From Azadirachta indica (Eukaryota > Streptophyta > Magnoliopsida > Sapindales > Meliaceae), in contig CM040443.1 of assembly GCA_022749755.1 (NCBI GenBank), forward strand, positions 13,531,744 through 13,595,743: 64,000 nucleotides of DNA, read 5' to 3'. The position numbers and the translations under genes were made by a program. This document shows, piece by piece, positions 1-12,900 of the stretch; the stretch's first letter is position 1, and the number at the start of each line of letters is the position of its first letter. Under the pieces are notes generated by a model that was given only the letters and a program-made list of their open reading frames with translations, ran no database searches and was not told the origin of the DNA.

Positions 1-3000
1 AATATTTGTATTCAAATGTTAGAAAATCAATTTAAACTAAGGAGAACAATAATGTTGAAAGGGATTTCTTTCATGTGCATTATTGAACAAATATTCTCAA
101 TTTGTAAGGGTGTGAAATATATCAAAGAGTTTAATTAGTTTTGCACCATATTGGTAATTAAGAGTGTGTTCAACAAGTGTCTTTAAATAGTAAAAAAGAA
201 TTAAAACAAGCTATCATTGTAAGATGGAATTTGACTTTTCTTATACTTGAAACTATTATTTATAACAAAAAAATGTTTTTGTAACTTACAGTTGATTGGC
301 TCTAATTACAAATATTGTCTTATAATGAGATAAAGAAGAATAGAATAATAATGTATGTCTTTTATAAGATTACTTGTATTTTTTTTTTACATAAAGTACT
401 CTATTTTAAATTTGTATTTCTCTAAGGTGATTGTGGTTCATGTGACTTTGAAGTAATTAATGGAAAATGAAGATGATTGCATGAGAGATATGACGAAGAA
501 AAGGATGACTAAATATATGAAGTATTAAGGTACGTAGCTAGCCCTATCTCAACTTCCTCTCTTCTTGCCTTTTTCTCTCTCTATTACTCTACCTACAACA
601 CAGTTAACCTACCTTTCTTTTTAAACTCTCTCCCTCATAGAAACTCTGCCAAGTTCTCACTAGATTTTTGATGTCTTCTTTACCCAAATGTAAATTTGTA
701 GTGGTTCTTGTTAGTGTTGTAATATTTGTAGATAAAGTTGTGATTTCTTTTTCCTATATATATCTAAAGTTTCTAAACCCATATGAAAGTTGTTGTTAGC
801 TTTGTTGATCTTAGGTTTTCTAAAGTAATTTCTTTTTGGACCTAAAGTCTGCACAAGTCAAATTTAAAAGATCCTAGATAGTGAAAGATTGATTCCAATA
901 GATAACTTGTTATTGTATGATTTAGACAAATTAACAATGGCGATGAAGGACAAGTTGAAAAAGCTAAATGGACATTCCTAACAAAACTCAAAGTTATGAT
1001 GAGTATTTGTTAGCCATATCCTTTATGAAAATATTTGATGTACATCTATCTTCCTCTTTTTCGCTAATATACTGCAATGGCGTTTATTAAATGGTTTATG
1101 ATAAAAGATTCTATGTAAATCCATTTTGTTTCCATAGATTTATATAGATTTACATTTTTAAAATTTTTTTTTTCTGATTTGACAAAAGTTATATATATTT
1201 GAAGCATTGGTCAAAGTTTTATCTCATATTGTAAATTGCTTTTTATTTTAGATCCTTAATACAGGATGTCATTTATTGAATTTACATATTAAAAATTGCA
1301 TGGACAAAGTCACAGAGTCTAATCATGTTTGAGATAATTTTTTTTTTTTTATTATGAGTATATGGTTAATTCGATTCAATCATCTTCCACTACTACATCC
1401 ACCACTTTTACTTAAGCTTGTGATACAGGTTCAGTTTTGGTATATGTTAGCCTTGTTTTCAATAAGATTGTGGAAAAATTTATAACTGTTTATTACATCT
1501 ACAATATTTAACATTTATTTCGTATTAGTTGCATATAACTTTCATTTACATTGTCACTTTTGTTTTTTTAAACTTTTAATTTGATAATATCTATATTATT
1601 TTTTATCTTGTAGGAGTTTGATGACTTTGAGAGCATGATTATATTGTTTCTACTTAAAAGATTCAATTGAAGTTTTATTCAAATGAATTGTGAATAGATA
1701 GAAATGTTAAATAAGGTTCGTTTGACAATATTAATTGACATGTTTGATTATTTTCTAAAAAATAACTTATCTAAATGAAATTAACTCTTAAATTAGTTTT
1801 TAGATTAGCACATAATTAGGTGCTTTTATGTATAAAATTAGCACTTATTGTGCTTCAATGAGTAACATTTGGAAGTTTATTGAAAATTTTGTGGTTCTCA
1901 AAATATCTTTGATCAAATTTGAAAATTTTATTTGTTTATCTTTTTTTTTTCTTATTTGGTCTGCCTCTCTTGTGTATACCACTGAAAACACAATTTTTGC
2001 TTGTCTCTTCTATTAAAACTCTATTTTTTTCTCTCTTCATTATTTCAGTCTCCCATGTTTTCCTCTCTTCGCACACTTTACTATTTCAAAATCAAACCTT
2101 AGCCTTTTATTACAAATTTAGTAATTATAGTACAATAGAAAAAAAAATGTTTTTAATTTGTTGATCTTCTTTTATTTGTTTGGTTAAAAGCAGAGCAATA
2201 GAAAAAACTTAAAAGAAATTATTATTGAAAATCACAACGATTTGCAAGCTCTAATCAACTTATAGTAATTTCTAGTTATTGAACGATTATTTCTTGCTCA
2301 TATCCTAAGTGGGTTTCATTTGTTTTAGGAGTATGACTATACAACTGGCAATACTAGAACTCATCCAATCATTTTGTATTTTGCGAAAAAAGAGACATAC
2401 ATAGGCAACAGATGGAGAGGTAGTTGCGTAGTGTAGTGTTTGTTAAAAGAGAGCAATAAGACTCCGAATGGACACTAGTTGTGAGACTAGAGTTTTAAGA
2501 TAGTGGTCAAGGAACTAAAAAAGGATATCCTTAATTTGGCAGGAAAGGATCTATTATTAGTGAAAATGACTTAACGGTTACTTGAATAAATAGAAGTGAC
2601 ACACAAAGTGTCTTTTTGATCTTTGGACTTATTAAAGCAATTAGATAACAATGTATTATATTTGTCCCTAAACAACAAAAGGTGTTGATTGCAAACATTT
2701 GTTTATAAAAGGACTTTGAAAGTATATGAGAGGTAGGAGGCATTGAGTTGTTGACTAAATGCCTCTTGTAAGCACATAGGTTTCATTGTATTGGGATAAT
2801 TTTTTCTCGATGGAATAAAAAAGAGTTGAAACTTGTAGACTTCACAAAATTTTTCTGTCTTTATTATTTCTTTCTTAGCATGCACGAAATTGTTACAAAG
2901 AAAGGAAAAGCTGCGAAATTTTGGATTTTGAATAAGTTGGTGCTTAGTGCATTATAAGGATCCGTCTTATCAAAAAAACCTATGATAGTAAGGATGAATA

Positions 3001-3145
3001 TGAAAACACCTAAAGTACTCAAGATTGATACTTCTCATATTTTTTTAAGATTATAAAGGGAGAATTCCTGATTCTCCCTCATTGTTTGCCTAATATTCCA
3101 ATAAACCTTGTTGTTTTTAAAATATCCCGAATTCTCCTTTCGTTA
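1..3145. other. AT-rich intergenic DNA, no gene recognised
   Basis: Only short open frames (under about 85 codons) occur, with no splice-linked coding pattern and no domain I can name. The stretch 2290-2950 is less AT-biased than its surroundings and may be an old transposon remnant, but I could not read a conserved motif in it on either strand. No RNA gene is visible. Confidence 0.6.
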
Positions 3146-3149
3146 GTTG

Positions 3150-5255
3150 AAAAAGTTAAGTATAATAATACATAAGTACCTAAAGTTTAGCCTATTAATT
3201 TAAATAATTTTAATAGTTTTAAAAATATTTATAAAAATTTTAATTTATGAAAAAAAAATTATACCCTTATAATAGTAATTAGGTAAAAAATTATTTTAAC
3301 TCCTAATTGAAAATAAATATAAAATAATAATATATATTATTTTATAACACATTGATAGCTAAATATTTATCATATACTTAAAATATAACTTTATTTATTT
3401 TACAATATATTAATAATTCAATATTAAATAGATATTAGAAATAAATAAAAATAAATCATAAATAAATACTATTCTATAAATAAAATATATTCTAATATAA
3501 TATTCGTAAATCATAAATAAATATTAATCTATAAATCCAATATATGATAATACAATACTTATAATTATATATAATTATAACTATTGTATTATAATTTAGT
3601 TATAAAATTTTAAAATATTAACAATTCAATATTGTATAGGTATTAGAAAATAAGGAAAATAAATCGTGTATTTAGTATTTGATTTATTTTTTAGCTAAAT
3701 ACTATTAATTTTTTTAGCTAACTACTATTAAATAAGGATATAATTTTTATTTTTTAATAAATTGAGCCTTATATAGATAATTTTGAAACTATTACCTAGA
3801 ACTAATCAGGATAACATGTCAAATTTTACAGACTCACTTGTCGTTGATTCCTTTTTAAAATTTGAAATAAAACGAGTTTCATGACTAAAAAAAATATATT
3901 TTAAACTAAAAAAATGGATTCCGTAACTAAAATATACTTCAAGCTAAAATTTTATGTAAAAATGTAGAATATGTAATAAGATGACATAACATTATCATAT
4001 CAATTTATGTAGATAGATTTGTATCTGTAATAGTAATGTTATGGTAATTTTTTTTAAATACATTGTTCTGCATATATATTAGTCAATATAAATAATATTT
4101 TTTTTATTAAATAGTAAATAAAATATCATAAATTATTCTTTAAATGAAAATTTTTTCAAATTTTGAAATTTTGAAATATGATAAATTTATGTAAATATTA
4201 AATAAAATTGAATGATCAATTTATGAATATTATGTTAAAAAAAAGGGTTATTTTCGACTGTGCTTATATATTTATTGATATATATCAGATATAGATTAAC
4301 TTTTATAAAAGTCATTACTCCACCTCCAAAATAACAATAAAAAGACTATTTAACCCTTATTCTAACCGAAAATAAAAGGAATAATAATATTTTAGACCCT
4401 AAATTTTGATAAAATAACAAATTAAGATATATTTTAGACAATTTTAATATTTTAGTCTCTATCATGTCGTTATATTTGTCATCGTTTGCTAGAAATTTTA
4501 AGGATATAATTGAATTTTTTTCTACAGTAGTAAAAAGTCATAATTTCACTATAGTAAAAAGTCCTAGAACACCAAAAACACGAATTAAATTCGTAACCCA
4601 TGACTTTCATTTACGATTTTTGAAATGAACAATAATAAAGATTGTAGGGATTTGTTTGGATGGGTTATTGTGGATTTCATTGGTAGATTTTTTGATATCA
4701 TTTGAAAAAAATTTATGTTTAAGAAAAGATGGAAGAAGGATGGCAAAGGATGGAGGACAGAAATAAAGGTAGGCACTAAAATGTTACAATGGCTAAAGTG
4801 TGTCCCAATTTGTTATTTTACTAAAGTTGAGGGAATAAAATATTATTATTTTTTTGTTTTTAATTAGAATCTTGGTAAAATAGTTATTTTATTGTTATTT
4901 GGAAGTGAAATGATAACTTTCACAAAAGTTGGTTTACATTTTATATATGTCAATAAATATGAAGAATGGCCAAAAATAACCTTAAAAAGAAATTCAAAGT
5001 TTAAATAAATTTATATTGAAAATATAAGTTATAAATTAATATTCAATGTGTTATAAAATAATATATATTATTATTTTAATATTTATTTTTAATTAGTTGT
5101 TGAAAATAATATTTTAGCTAATTACTATTGTAGAAGGGTATAATTATTATTTTTTAAAAAATTAAAATTTTTATAAATATTTCTAAAACTATTAGGACTA
5201 TTTAAATTAATAGATTAAAATTTAAAAACTCACAAATTATTATACTTAATCCTAT
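3150..5255. mobile_element. Long terminal inverted repeat (fold-back) element, outer copy
   Basis: The left part (about 3150-3360) and the reverse complement of the right part (about 5025-5255) match over roughly 200 bases. Both contain the sequence around TTAAGTATAATAAT, a block ending CTATTAATTTAAATA, and TATTATTTTATAACACATTGA. I found no transposase frame, so this is a non-autonomous element. I could not fix a target-site duplication, so the ends are approximate. Long inverted repeats of this kind are typical of Mutator-like MITEs. A second, smaller element lies inside it at 4245-4981. Confidence 0.55.
4245..4981. mobile_element. Mutator-like MITE, nested in the outer fold-back element
   Basis: The element begins GGGTTATTTTCGACTG and its reverse complement at the other end begins GGTTATTTTTGGCCAT. 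The inverted similarity continues inward for more than 100 bases, for example CCAAAATAACAATAAAA on the left against CCAAATAACAATAAAA on the right. It is flanked by TTAAAAAAAA (4235-4244) and TTAAAAAGAA (4982-4991), a 10-bp target-site duplication with one mismatch. No coding capacity is seen. TSD length and inverted repeat length fit Mutator-like MITEs. Confidence 0.7.
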
Positions 5256-5259
5256 TAAT

Positions 5260-7370
5260 TAACAGAAAAGAGATTCGAGGTATCATGGAAACAATCAGGA
5301 AGTGTTGGGATATTGAGTCAAACAATAGAGGGAAAATCGAAAATTCTTTCCATTTATAAACAACTGATTCAACTTAGCTATAAGTAAACTTGGTGGATTA
5401 TGCCAACCTCTCTTAATTTACTAATATCTTTGATCTTCAAAAAGAGAACATGTAAACTAATAATCACATAAACCACTTTCATAAGATCCAAAAATAAGCG
5501 AACAATATATCCACATTAAAGATGCCAAACGGACACTAAACAAAGAAAGAACAAAAAGTATAAAGAAAGTGCTTACCTTTGCTTCATGCAACTGGGTGTA
5601 GAATGACAGTCGAACAACTGAGAAATCACCATTATGAACAACCTTAGCCTCACTAAGGAAAATGGTTGCACAACAAAAATATTAAATGTTTCTAATGGTT
5701 GAATAATGAAAGTACATGAAAACCAAAGAAATAAGTCACAATGTGACCTAGTCATTTTGTTCTCTAAAGTTTGCTTGTGGAAGGAAAGAAAAGAAGTAGA
5801 GAAGAGTTTTTTCTTTTTCAGAACACCACCACAATTAGACTCAATTATCCGATGTTTACAATCTCACCACTTGTCAATAAGAAATTAGGCAAAGCAAAGA
5901 AAAGATAGTACATTTATAGTTATCATTTGAATTAAGTGTTAGTTTAGTTTGATTTCTTCATTAATTAAAAGAAATTTTTGAATGTTAAAAATCTTTTTTA
6001 ATTTTTTTAGTATTATTTGATTGGTACTGAATAAGTGTGTTTAGAAATTAAAAAAATTATTTTTCTTCTCATAAAAAAAGTCCAAAATTTAAATTTTTAG
6101 TAATAAAACTTTATAAACTTTTTTAAAGATTAAATTGTTTAAACTATCTTTATTTTTTAATGATTTTACATTATTCCTTTATATTATAATCTTAAAGCTT
6201 GATGATTAAAAGTAATTATTAATTTTTAAAAAAAAATTATTTGTGAAAACCAAATAATTAATAAACTTTTCTTTTTAAAATTTCACTTATAGAAGCTCTG
6301 CTCATAATAAAAAGTTTACTTCAAGAAAGTTATATTATCGAACCTTAAGTTAACTTACCAATTCAAACTTTTAGAAGAAGCTACCATTCCAAAACTCTTT
6401 ATTTTTATTTATTTATTTATCATTTTATATTATTTTTATTTTTTATTTTTCACCTTTTAGATATGTTAGTATTATTTTAGCAGTAATTTTCAAACCTTAG
6501 AGAGTTTAAGGACATCATCCCAAGATTGAACTAATGTTTAAACTACTATTTGTTAAAAAAATAATAAAATAGAAGGAGAGTGTGAAAACCATCACATTGG
6601 CGCCCAAAAATCCTAGTTGACGTGAAGAAACACATGCATGAAAACTTACAACGTAAAACAAAGTTAATAATAATAAAAAGCCATAACCAAGAGGTTAGGA
6701 ATCCATACATGACCAAATCACCAAGAAGACAATATTCTGAGCTTGCATGGTTGAACATGATATATAAAATATTATGTTGACATTAATTTCGAACAACCTT
6801 CCAACACCTAAAAGTTAATGACACTCAGAAGTTATAAATTATGTCCCTTAGTTTTCGTGTTCTCAGTACTATAATTAGGATTCTTAATAAAGCATCAAAA
6901 ACAAATTGAAAAACTAAATGATAAAGACTATGTCTTGTAAATTATAAAACTAACAATCTTACTTACGAGCCAAAAAAATATTCCTTCCTGAATTTTAAAT
7001 TTTATTTTTTATATGTAATATAAGTATTAATAAAAAGAATGGTTAAATAAAGTTATTTTTAAAGTAAAAATTTATATGTGGAAAATATAATAGTTTTATG
7101 ATATTTTTATTTTTAGTTTATAATATAAATAAATAGAAAAATAACTGGAGATAGAAAATTCATTACCTACATGAAAATTCTCCTTCCAATTTATTGGAGA
7201 ATAGGGTAGGATCGAAATGGGAATTCAAATAAAAAATGAGATGAGATGCATTCCCAATCTGCCTTATTATCATCCTCATCTACAAGAAGTTTTACAAGAC
7301 AATGCCCAATCTCTCCTAAATTCTAATCGTTTCGAGGTTTTTTCATAGTAATTTGAATGCAAAATAGATT
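5260..7370. other. Intergenic DNA, no gene recognised
   Basis: Short open frames exist on both strands (for example 5573-5755 minus and 6546-6758 minus), but none has a homologue I recognise or a plausible exon neighbour. The section 5270-5890 has a more even base composition than the rest and could be an old gene or transposon fragment. Confidence 0.5.
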
Positions 7371-7375
7371 GAACC

Positions 7376-7745
7376 TTGGTTTGGACTTTTTTCTTTTAAT
7401 TGCAAAATAAGTTAAAATACAATGTTTCCTAGAACTTGAACACTAGAATTGAGAACATACATTAAATCTGTTCTATGTTAATTTATTTTTTTCAATGAAA
7501 ATCTACTATATTTATATATAGGAATAAAATAATAGTCCCTTAACTTTACATCATTTCTTTCGATTTGGACCCTTTTTTTTTTTAAATTGTAAAATAAGTT
7601 AAGATGTAATGCTCTCTAGTTCTCTAAAATTAGAATTGAGGGTAAAATGACAACATACTTAACTCTATTTTATGTTAATTTATTTGTTTTCTTTATATAT
7701 ATTGTGGGAACTAAACAATAATACTTTAATTTAATTTACACAATT
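7376..7745. repeat. Two-unit imperfect tandem duplication, about 184 bp per unit
   Basis: The units start near 7376 and 7560. Each begins with a TTTGGAC motif and a T-run, followed by GCAAAATAAGTTAAAATACAAT or a close variant, an AGAATTGAG motif, TCTATGTTAATTTATTT, and ends near AATAATAGTCCC or its variant. Divergence between units is substantial, so the duplication is old. Confidence 0.6.
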
Positions 7746-7967
7746 GTAAACTATTTTTACATTATAATAGATAAATATAGATATAATTTATACATTATAA
7801 TTAATGCTTATATGAGGTACAATCTTAACCATTGAAAATATTTAAATTTTAACATTTACAAATAATATAAAAAAATATGTAAATTCAAGAGAACATTAAG
7901 CTTCGCATATATATATAAATTATAATTTTTAAAATAAATTTATTATTATTATTAATAATTTAAAATA

Positions 7968-9252
7968 GAGAAATTGACGTATACCTCCTCTGATATTTGG
8001 GAGAATAAACACTTACCCCTGATATTTGAACAAAAATAAATGTCCTTTAAGTTTGGACAAATATATAGATACCCCTTATATTTCTGTTTCGGTTAGTTGA
8101 CTGATTAATTAAATATCATTTATATTCCTACCAGTTTAAATAATTATAAATTAAAGAATAATTATTTTAATTATAATAACTTTGTCCCCATTCTAATATT
8201 TTTTACCATTTATATTTTGTAATTATAATTTAATCTTTATTTTAATATTTACAAATATATTAAGAATTAAATAATTTTTTAATTTATTATTTCAATAAAA
8301 ATTAAAAAAAAAATACTATTATTAAAAAAATTCTAATAATGAGTTAGATCAAACCCATACACTTAACTAATTTTAATTTTTTCTTTTACTTTTTCGTTAA
8401 TAATTTAATATTCAATTATAAAAAATTTTAAATAAAATATTATTGTGACATTTTATTTGTATATATAATATATTCATTTAAAAATTATTCAACTTTTTAT
8501 TATGTTTTCTTTAAAAAATTATGAAAGTATAAATTAAAAAAAAGTACATGTTCTCCATGCGTATGTATGTGCTCTCTTTTTTTTTTTTATTTTTATTAAA
8601 ATTAAAGTATATTATTTAACAATAATATAAAATATGTTTAATTACTATTTTTATTAACAAACGATATCAAATTTTCTTTTTTTTTTTTTATATTTTTTAT
8701 TTATATTTTTATAATAAATATAATAAACTTAACATAATTTTTAAATGAATATAGTGTAGATAAAAATAAAATAGTAAAACAATTTTGCAAATTTTTTTTA
8801 TAATTAAATATCAAATTATTATTAAGAAAATAAAACTAGAGGGTTAAAAATATTTTAGTATACAAATCTAGTTTACTTCATTGTTAGATTTTTTAATTAT
8901 AATTTTTTAAAATTTTTATTAAAATAAATAAATTAAAAAATTATTTAGTTCTTAGTATCTTGTTAAAAATATTAAAGTAGGGACTAAGTTGTTATACTTA
9001 CAAAATATAAATTGAAAAAAATATTAGAATAAGGATTAAGTTATTATAATTAAAATAATTATTCTTTAATTTATTATTATTTAAAAGTTTAAAAATACAA
9101 ATAATATTTAATTAATTAGTCAATTAATCTAGACCAAAGTAAGAGAGCATTTGTATATTTGTCCAAATTTGAGCAGACATTTATTTTTCTCGAAATATGA
9201 GGAGGATAAATGTCTATTCTTTCAAATATCAAGGGTTATATGTCAATTTTTC
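7968..9252. mobile_element. Mutator-like MITE with long inverted repeats and perfect 9-bp TSD
   Basis: The ends are GAGAAATTGACGTATACC on the left and, as reverse complement of the right, GAAAAATTGACATATAACC. Inverted similarity extends roughly 400 bases on each side, with shared blocks such as TGATATTTG, AAAAATAAATGTC and TTTGGACAAATATA. The perfect 9-bp duplication TTTAAAATA occurs at 7959-7967 and 9253-9261. The centre is AT-rich with no transposase. A 9-bp duplication and long inverted repeats point to the Mutator superfamily. Confidence 0.8.
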
Positions 9253-9261
9253 TTTAAAATA

Positions 9262-9640
9262 CTATTATTATTAGAATTAAAATTACTTTTAAATCATGAT
9301 TAACGATGATAATTATATGAATATTATTAATTGTTAAATTTGAATGTTTAATTATTAATGAATACATTTTAAATTATCATTTTGATATTAATAATAATAA
9401 TTTAAAAATATTTTTATTTTTTTAATAATTTAAAAATATAATAACAACAATTATTATTATTATTATTATTATTAAATTTGAGATACTGTTAAATTATTAA
9501 TGATTATAAAACTATAATCAAATTTTATTGTAATAATATATAATATATGTATTATAATATTAAATATTTAAAGATGGGAATAAGTAGGCCAAACCTGTTC
9601 GGGCATTTTGCCAATAGATGCCTTTGTATAGATAATTAAT
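9262..9640. other. AT-rich intergenic DNA with a short (ATT)n tract
   Basis: Nothing gene-like is seen. An (ATT)n microsatellite of about eight units lies at 9450-9474. Confidence 0.6.
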
Positions 9641-9649
9641 TAGTGATAA

Positions 9650-9790
9650 TTCTTAAAAAAATTGAATGGGGTAACAACATTTTAGTCCCTAATCTTTGGA
9701 AAAATAACAAATGAGGACGTTTAGTATATTTTGACATTTAGTCCCTCCTGCTAGATACTATATAGACGCGAAGGCAGTCAGTACTAACCC
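9650..9790 (+). promoter_or_regulatory. Probable PYRD core promoter, partly transposon-derived
   Basis: A TATA-like motif CTATATAGA at 9758-9766 lies about 170 bases upstream of the PYRD start codon, leaving room for a 5' untranslated region of roughly 140 bases. The sequence just upstream (about 9668-9750: ACATTTTAGTCCCTAA, then AAAATAACAAATGAGGA) resembles the inner part of the MITE at 4245-4981, where ATATTTTAGACCCTAA and AAAATAACAAATTAAGA occur. The transcription start is inferred, not seen. Confidence 0.45.
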
Positions 9791-9936
9791 CTAACTCCAA
9801 CGCCAAAAGCAGAGTCCAAAGTCTGCTAAAACCTCTTTTCCTTTACTGAACTTGTAAGAAAACACAAAACAAAAATACAAACAGGCCCATAGACTCTGCG
9901 ATTCTGCAATTTCTTTTTGTTTGAAGATTTCAATTT

Positions 9937-12900
9937 ATGGCGGCTAGGAAAATTCTGAGAGATTTTTCCTATCAAAGAGTAATTTCAACTACGCTTGGAC
10001 GCACTAGACATTGTTCTTCTTCCTCTTCTTCTGCTGCTCCAAAGATCCCTCACTTCTCCAAAAAAGTATTCCTTCTCTCTCTATTCGCGTCATATGTTTA
10101 TGAATCCATGTTATTCCTTTGCTTGTTAATAATATTGAAGAGTGATGAAAATACCATTTTCATCGCTTTTATATGTAGTTTTTTTTAGTTTTCTGCAGTC
10201 GAGCACTTTGATTTTTTTGTATTTTTTAATCTCTTTTGTGCACTATTCAGTCAGTATCTTTTTGCAAATAGATATTTTTTAAAATAAATTTTGACATAGT
10301 TTCCAGTTAGTAATGATGATTGCTGTGCTTTGGATTGAACAGAAAATTAAGAAACCCCACAGAGAAGAATGTAATATTGGATTGGGGGCTTCTATTAACT
10401 TTGCTTGTGTGAGGTCACAAACATACGCATTGCAATGCTTGTGGTTTTTCTCTATGTATGTGGCTTAAATTGCCAGTTGCGATAAATATTTGGAAACAGT
10501 CAGTGGTGAGACTTTTTTCAGCAATCCATTTTCTAGTTATATCATCTGCTTGAGCTGTGTTGTCTCTCCTGTTCTGCAAATGTTGAGCATATAGTATTTC
10601 ATATAGGAATTGTCTTGTTTATGTGTGCCATTTTTTAAACATGGGCTTAGTGTACTATTCTTAATTTAAAGATTACTTACCTAAGGCTGAAGTGGGGTCG
10701 CTGCTTATTCTGGATTGTAGGGAAGATTATTGACTGGAGCCACCATAGGCCTAGTTATAGGTGGAGGAGCTTATGTGAGTACTGTGGATGAAGCAACTTT
10801 CTGGTACTTATTTGGGAGCTTATTATATACTTTTGATATGTTTGTAACTGATTTTTGTGACGTTATGCAACTAGTTGTTTTATTTTAATACCATTTTCCT
10901 GCTAACATACTAAGTATTTGCTGAAATTAAACTAAATACTTAAGAAAAACATGACCAATTTTCTTATGTAATAAACTCTAGTAATTGTTGCATCGCTGTT
11001 GAAATATCCTTAGTTATACCTTTGGTATGTCATGTCCAGACTAGAGGATTATATAGTTCTCTGAAGAAAATTGTTAATGAGAGAAACATTAGGCTCATGC
11101 AAAGCTATTTGTGTTTTTGGGAATGATTTTTGTGTTTTTGCGAATGCAGTTTATGGGTTACAAACATTAATTTTCAGTGCTTTTTATGTAGGATGGTTTT
11201 AAGAATTTTTTTATATGATCAAATTCAAAAGAAATTTCTTTTGATGGTGAAAAATTTAGAGAATTGTAAATAGTTATTTGTTGTGAATAATGGTATGAAC
11301 AATAACTATGAACAGTATCATGGATTATACCATGAATTTGTATGAGCAAAAATAACTGGGTGAAGAAAAAAGTGCACAATAATAGAAGAGAAGGAGAGAG
11401 ACCGAGGTGTAAATGCGTTCAACAATAAACCAAATTACTTGATATTTCCTTAATAAATTTGGATAATAACTAGAATGTAAAATCAAGTAAATAAATAATC
11501 TTGATGGGTGAAATTAGCCTAAATAAACTGACGAGCATAAAGACCTAATTGAGTTAGTCTTGTCTAAATTGCTGACATACCTCTGTTGTGCAGGGGGCGC
11601 AGAGATTACTGTTATGTTGTATGTCTATAAAATTACCAGTACTTGACTTATAATCCAAGCTAAATCTTATAAACTCTAGATTAATGTTGATTCAATTGTA
11701 TAAATCATGTATCTCAAATATGTCAAATGTCATATGTGAACTCACAAAGTAAATTCATTTACTAAAAGCTTATAATTGCATAAAAATTAGTAATGATGTC
11801 CTTTATCCCAAATCCACTCGCCAGGTGTTTTGCCTGGAAACTTCATAGCTATTGTGAAAGGTTGTGATATGCTGCCTACTGTGCTGTTTCTTGCATTCAC
11901 ACCAATGTTAATAAGGATTTTCTTGTTATGCTATTGTATAGTTGTTATTATCCTTGATGTTAGAACTTGAAATTTCTTTCTCTCCATATCATGTTATGAC
12001 CTTTATATTTTACAAATAATGCAAATCAAATCTTCCTGACTTGATCCTATTTGGAGTTAAATATGTTGACTTCAGTTTTTAATCCTCAGTGACAAACTTA
12101 TTCTGCATGATTTTGCAGTGGTTGGTTATTTTCAGCAACAAAACTTGTCAATCCATTCTTTGCTCTTTTAGATGCTGAGGTTGCTCATAAACTAGCTGTC
12201 TCAGCAGCTGCTCGAGGGTGGGTTCCAAGGGAGAAAAGGCCCGATCCATCGATTTTGGGGCTGGAAGTTTGGGGAAGGCAGTTCTCCAATCCTCTAGGTC
12301 TTGCTGCTGGTTTTGATAAAAATGCTGAAGCTGTTGAAGGCTTACTTGGGCTGGGTTTTGGTTTTGTAGAGGTTGGTTCTGTAACCCCTGTTCCACAGGA
12401 GGGTAATCCAAAGCCACGTATCTTTAGGTTGCGTCAGGAAGGGTGAGTAGGACTGTTATGTTACTTCTTCTCTATCTGAACTAGAGGTAGCTTGTTTTGT
12501 GGCACAAAGTACAGTAATAATATTTTTTCTTGTTGAGAGAGAAGTTACAGAAAGGTAACTGTTGAGGGTTCTTGGCCTGTGAAGTATTTTACTTTCTGTT
12601 TGCAAAGACTTGAACTAAATACAGCTGATCCTTAATATCAAAATTACAAGGGACCTACTTCATAAAGCAGAAGCTAGCTTGGAATTGATATTCTATTGCT
12701 TTTCCTTTCCTTTTGTTTTCTTCTGAATTTATGTGATCACTTCATTTTTCCTGGCCAGTGCTATCATCAATCGATGTGGCTTTAATAGTGAAGGCATAGT
12801 TGCTGTTGCAAAGCGTTTAGGTGCTCAGCATGGTAAGAGGAAGTTGGATGAATCTGCAGGCAGTTCATCTTCCCCCAATGACGAAGTCAAATATGGGGGT

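Noticed and set aside
9937..10188. 83-codon protein reading through PYRD exon 1
   Set aside because: After residue 43 it is intron sequence. The GT donor at 10066 and the next exon at 10721 give the proper continuation.
12148..12417. 89-codon minus-strand frame inside PYRD
   Set aside because: It lies exactly opposite PYRD exon 3, which has strong protein conservation. It is an antisense shadow rich in Gln and Pro.
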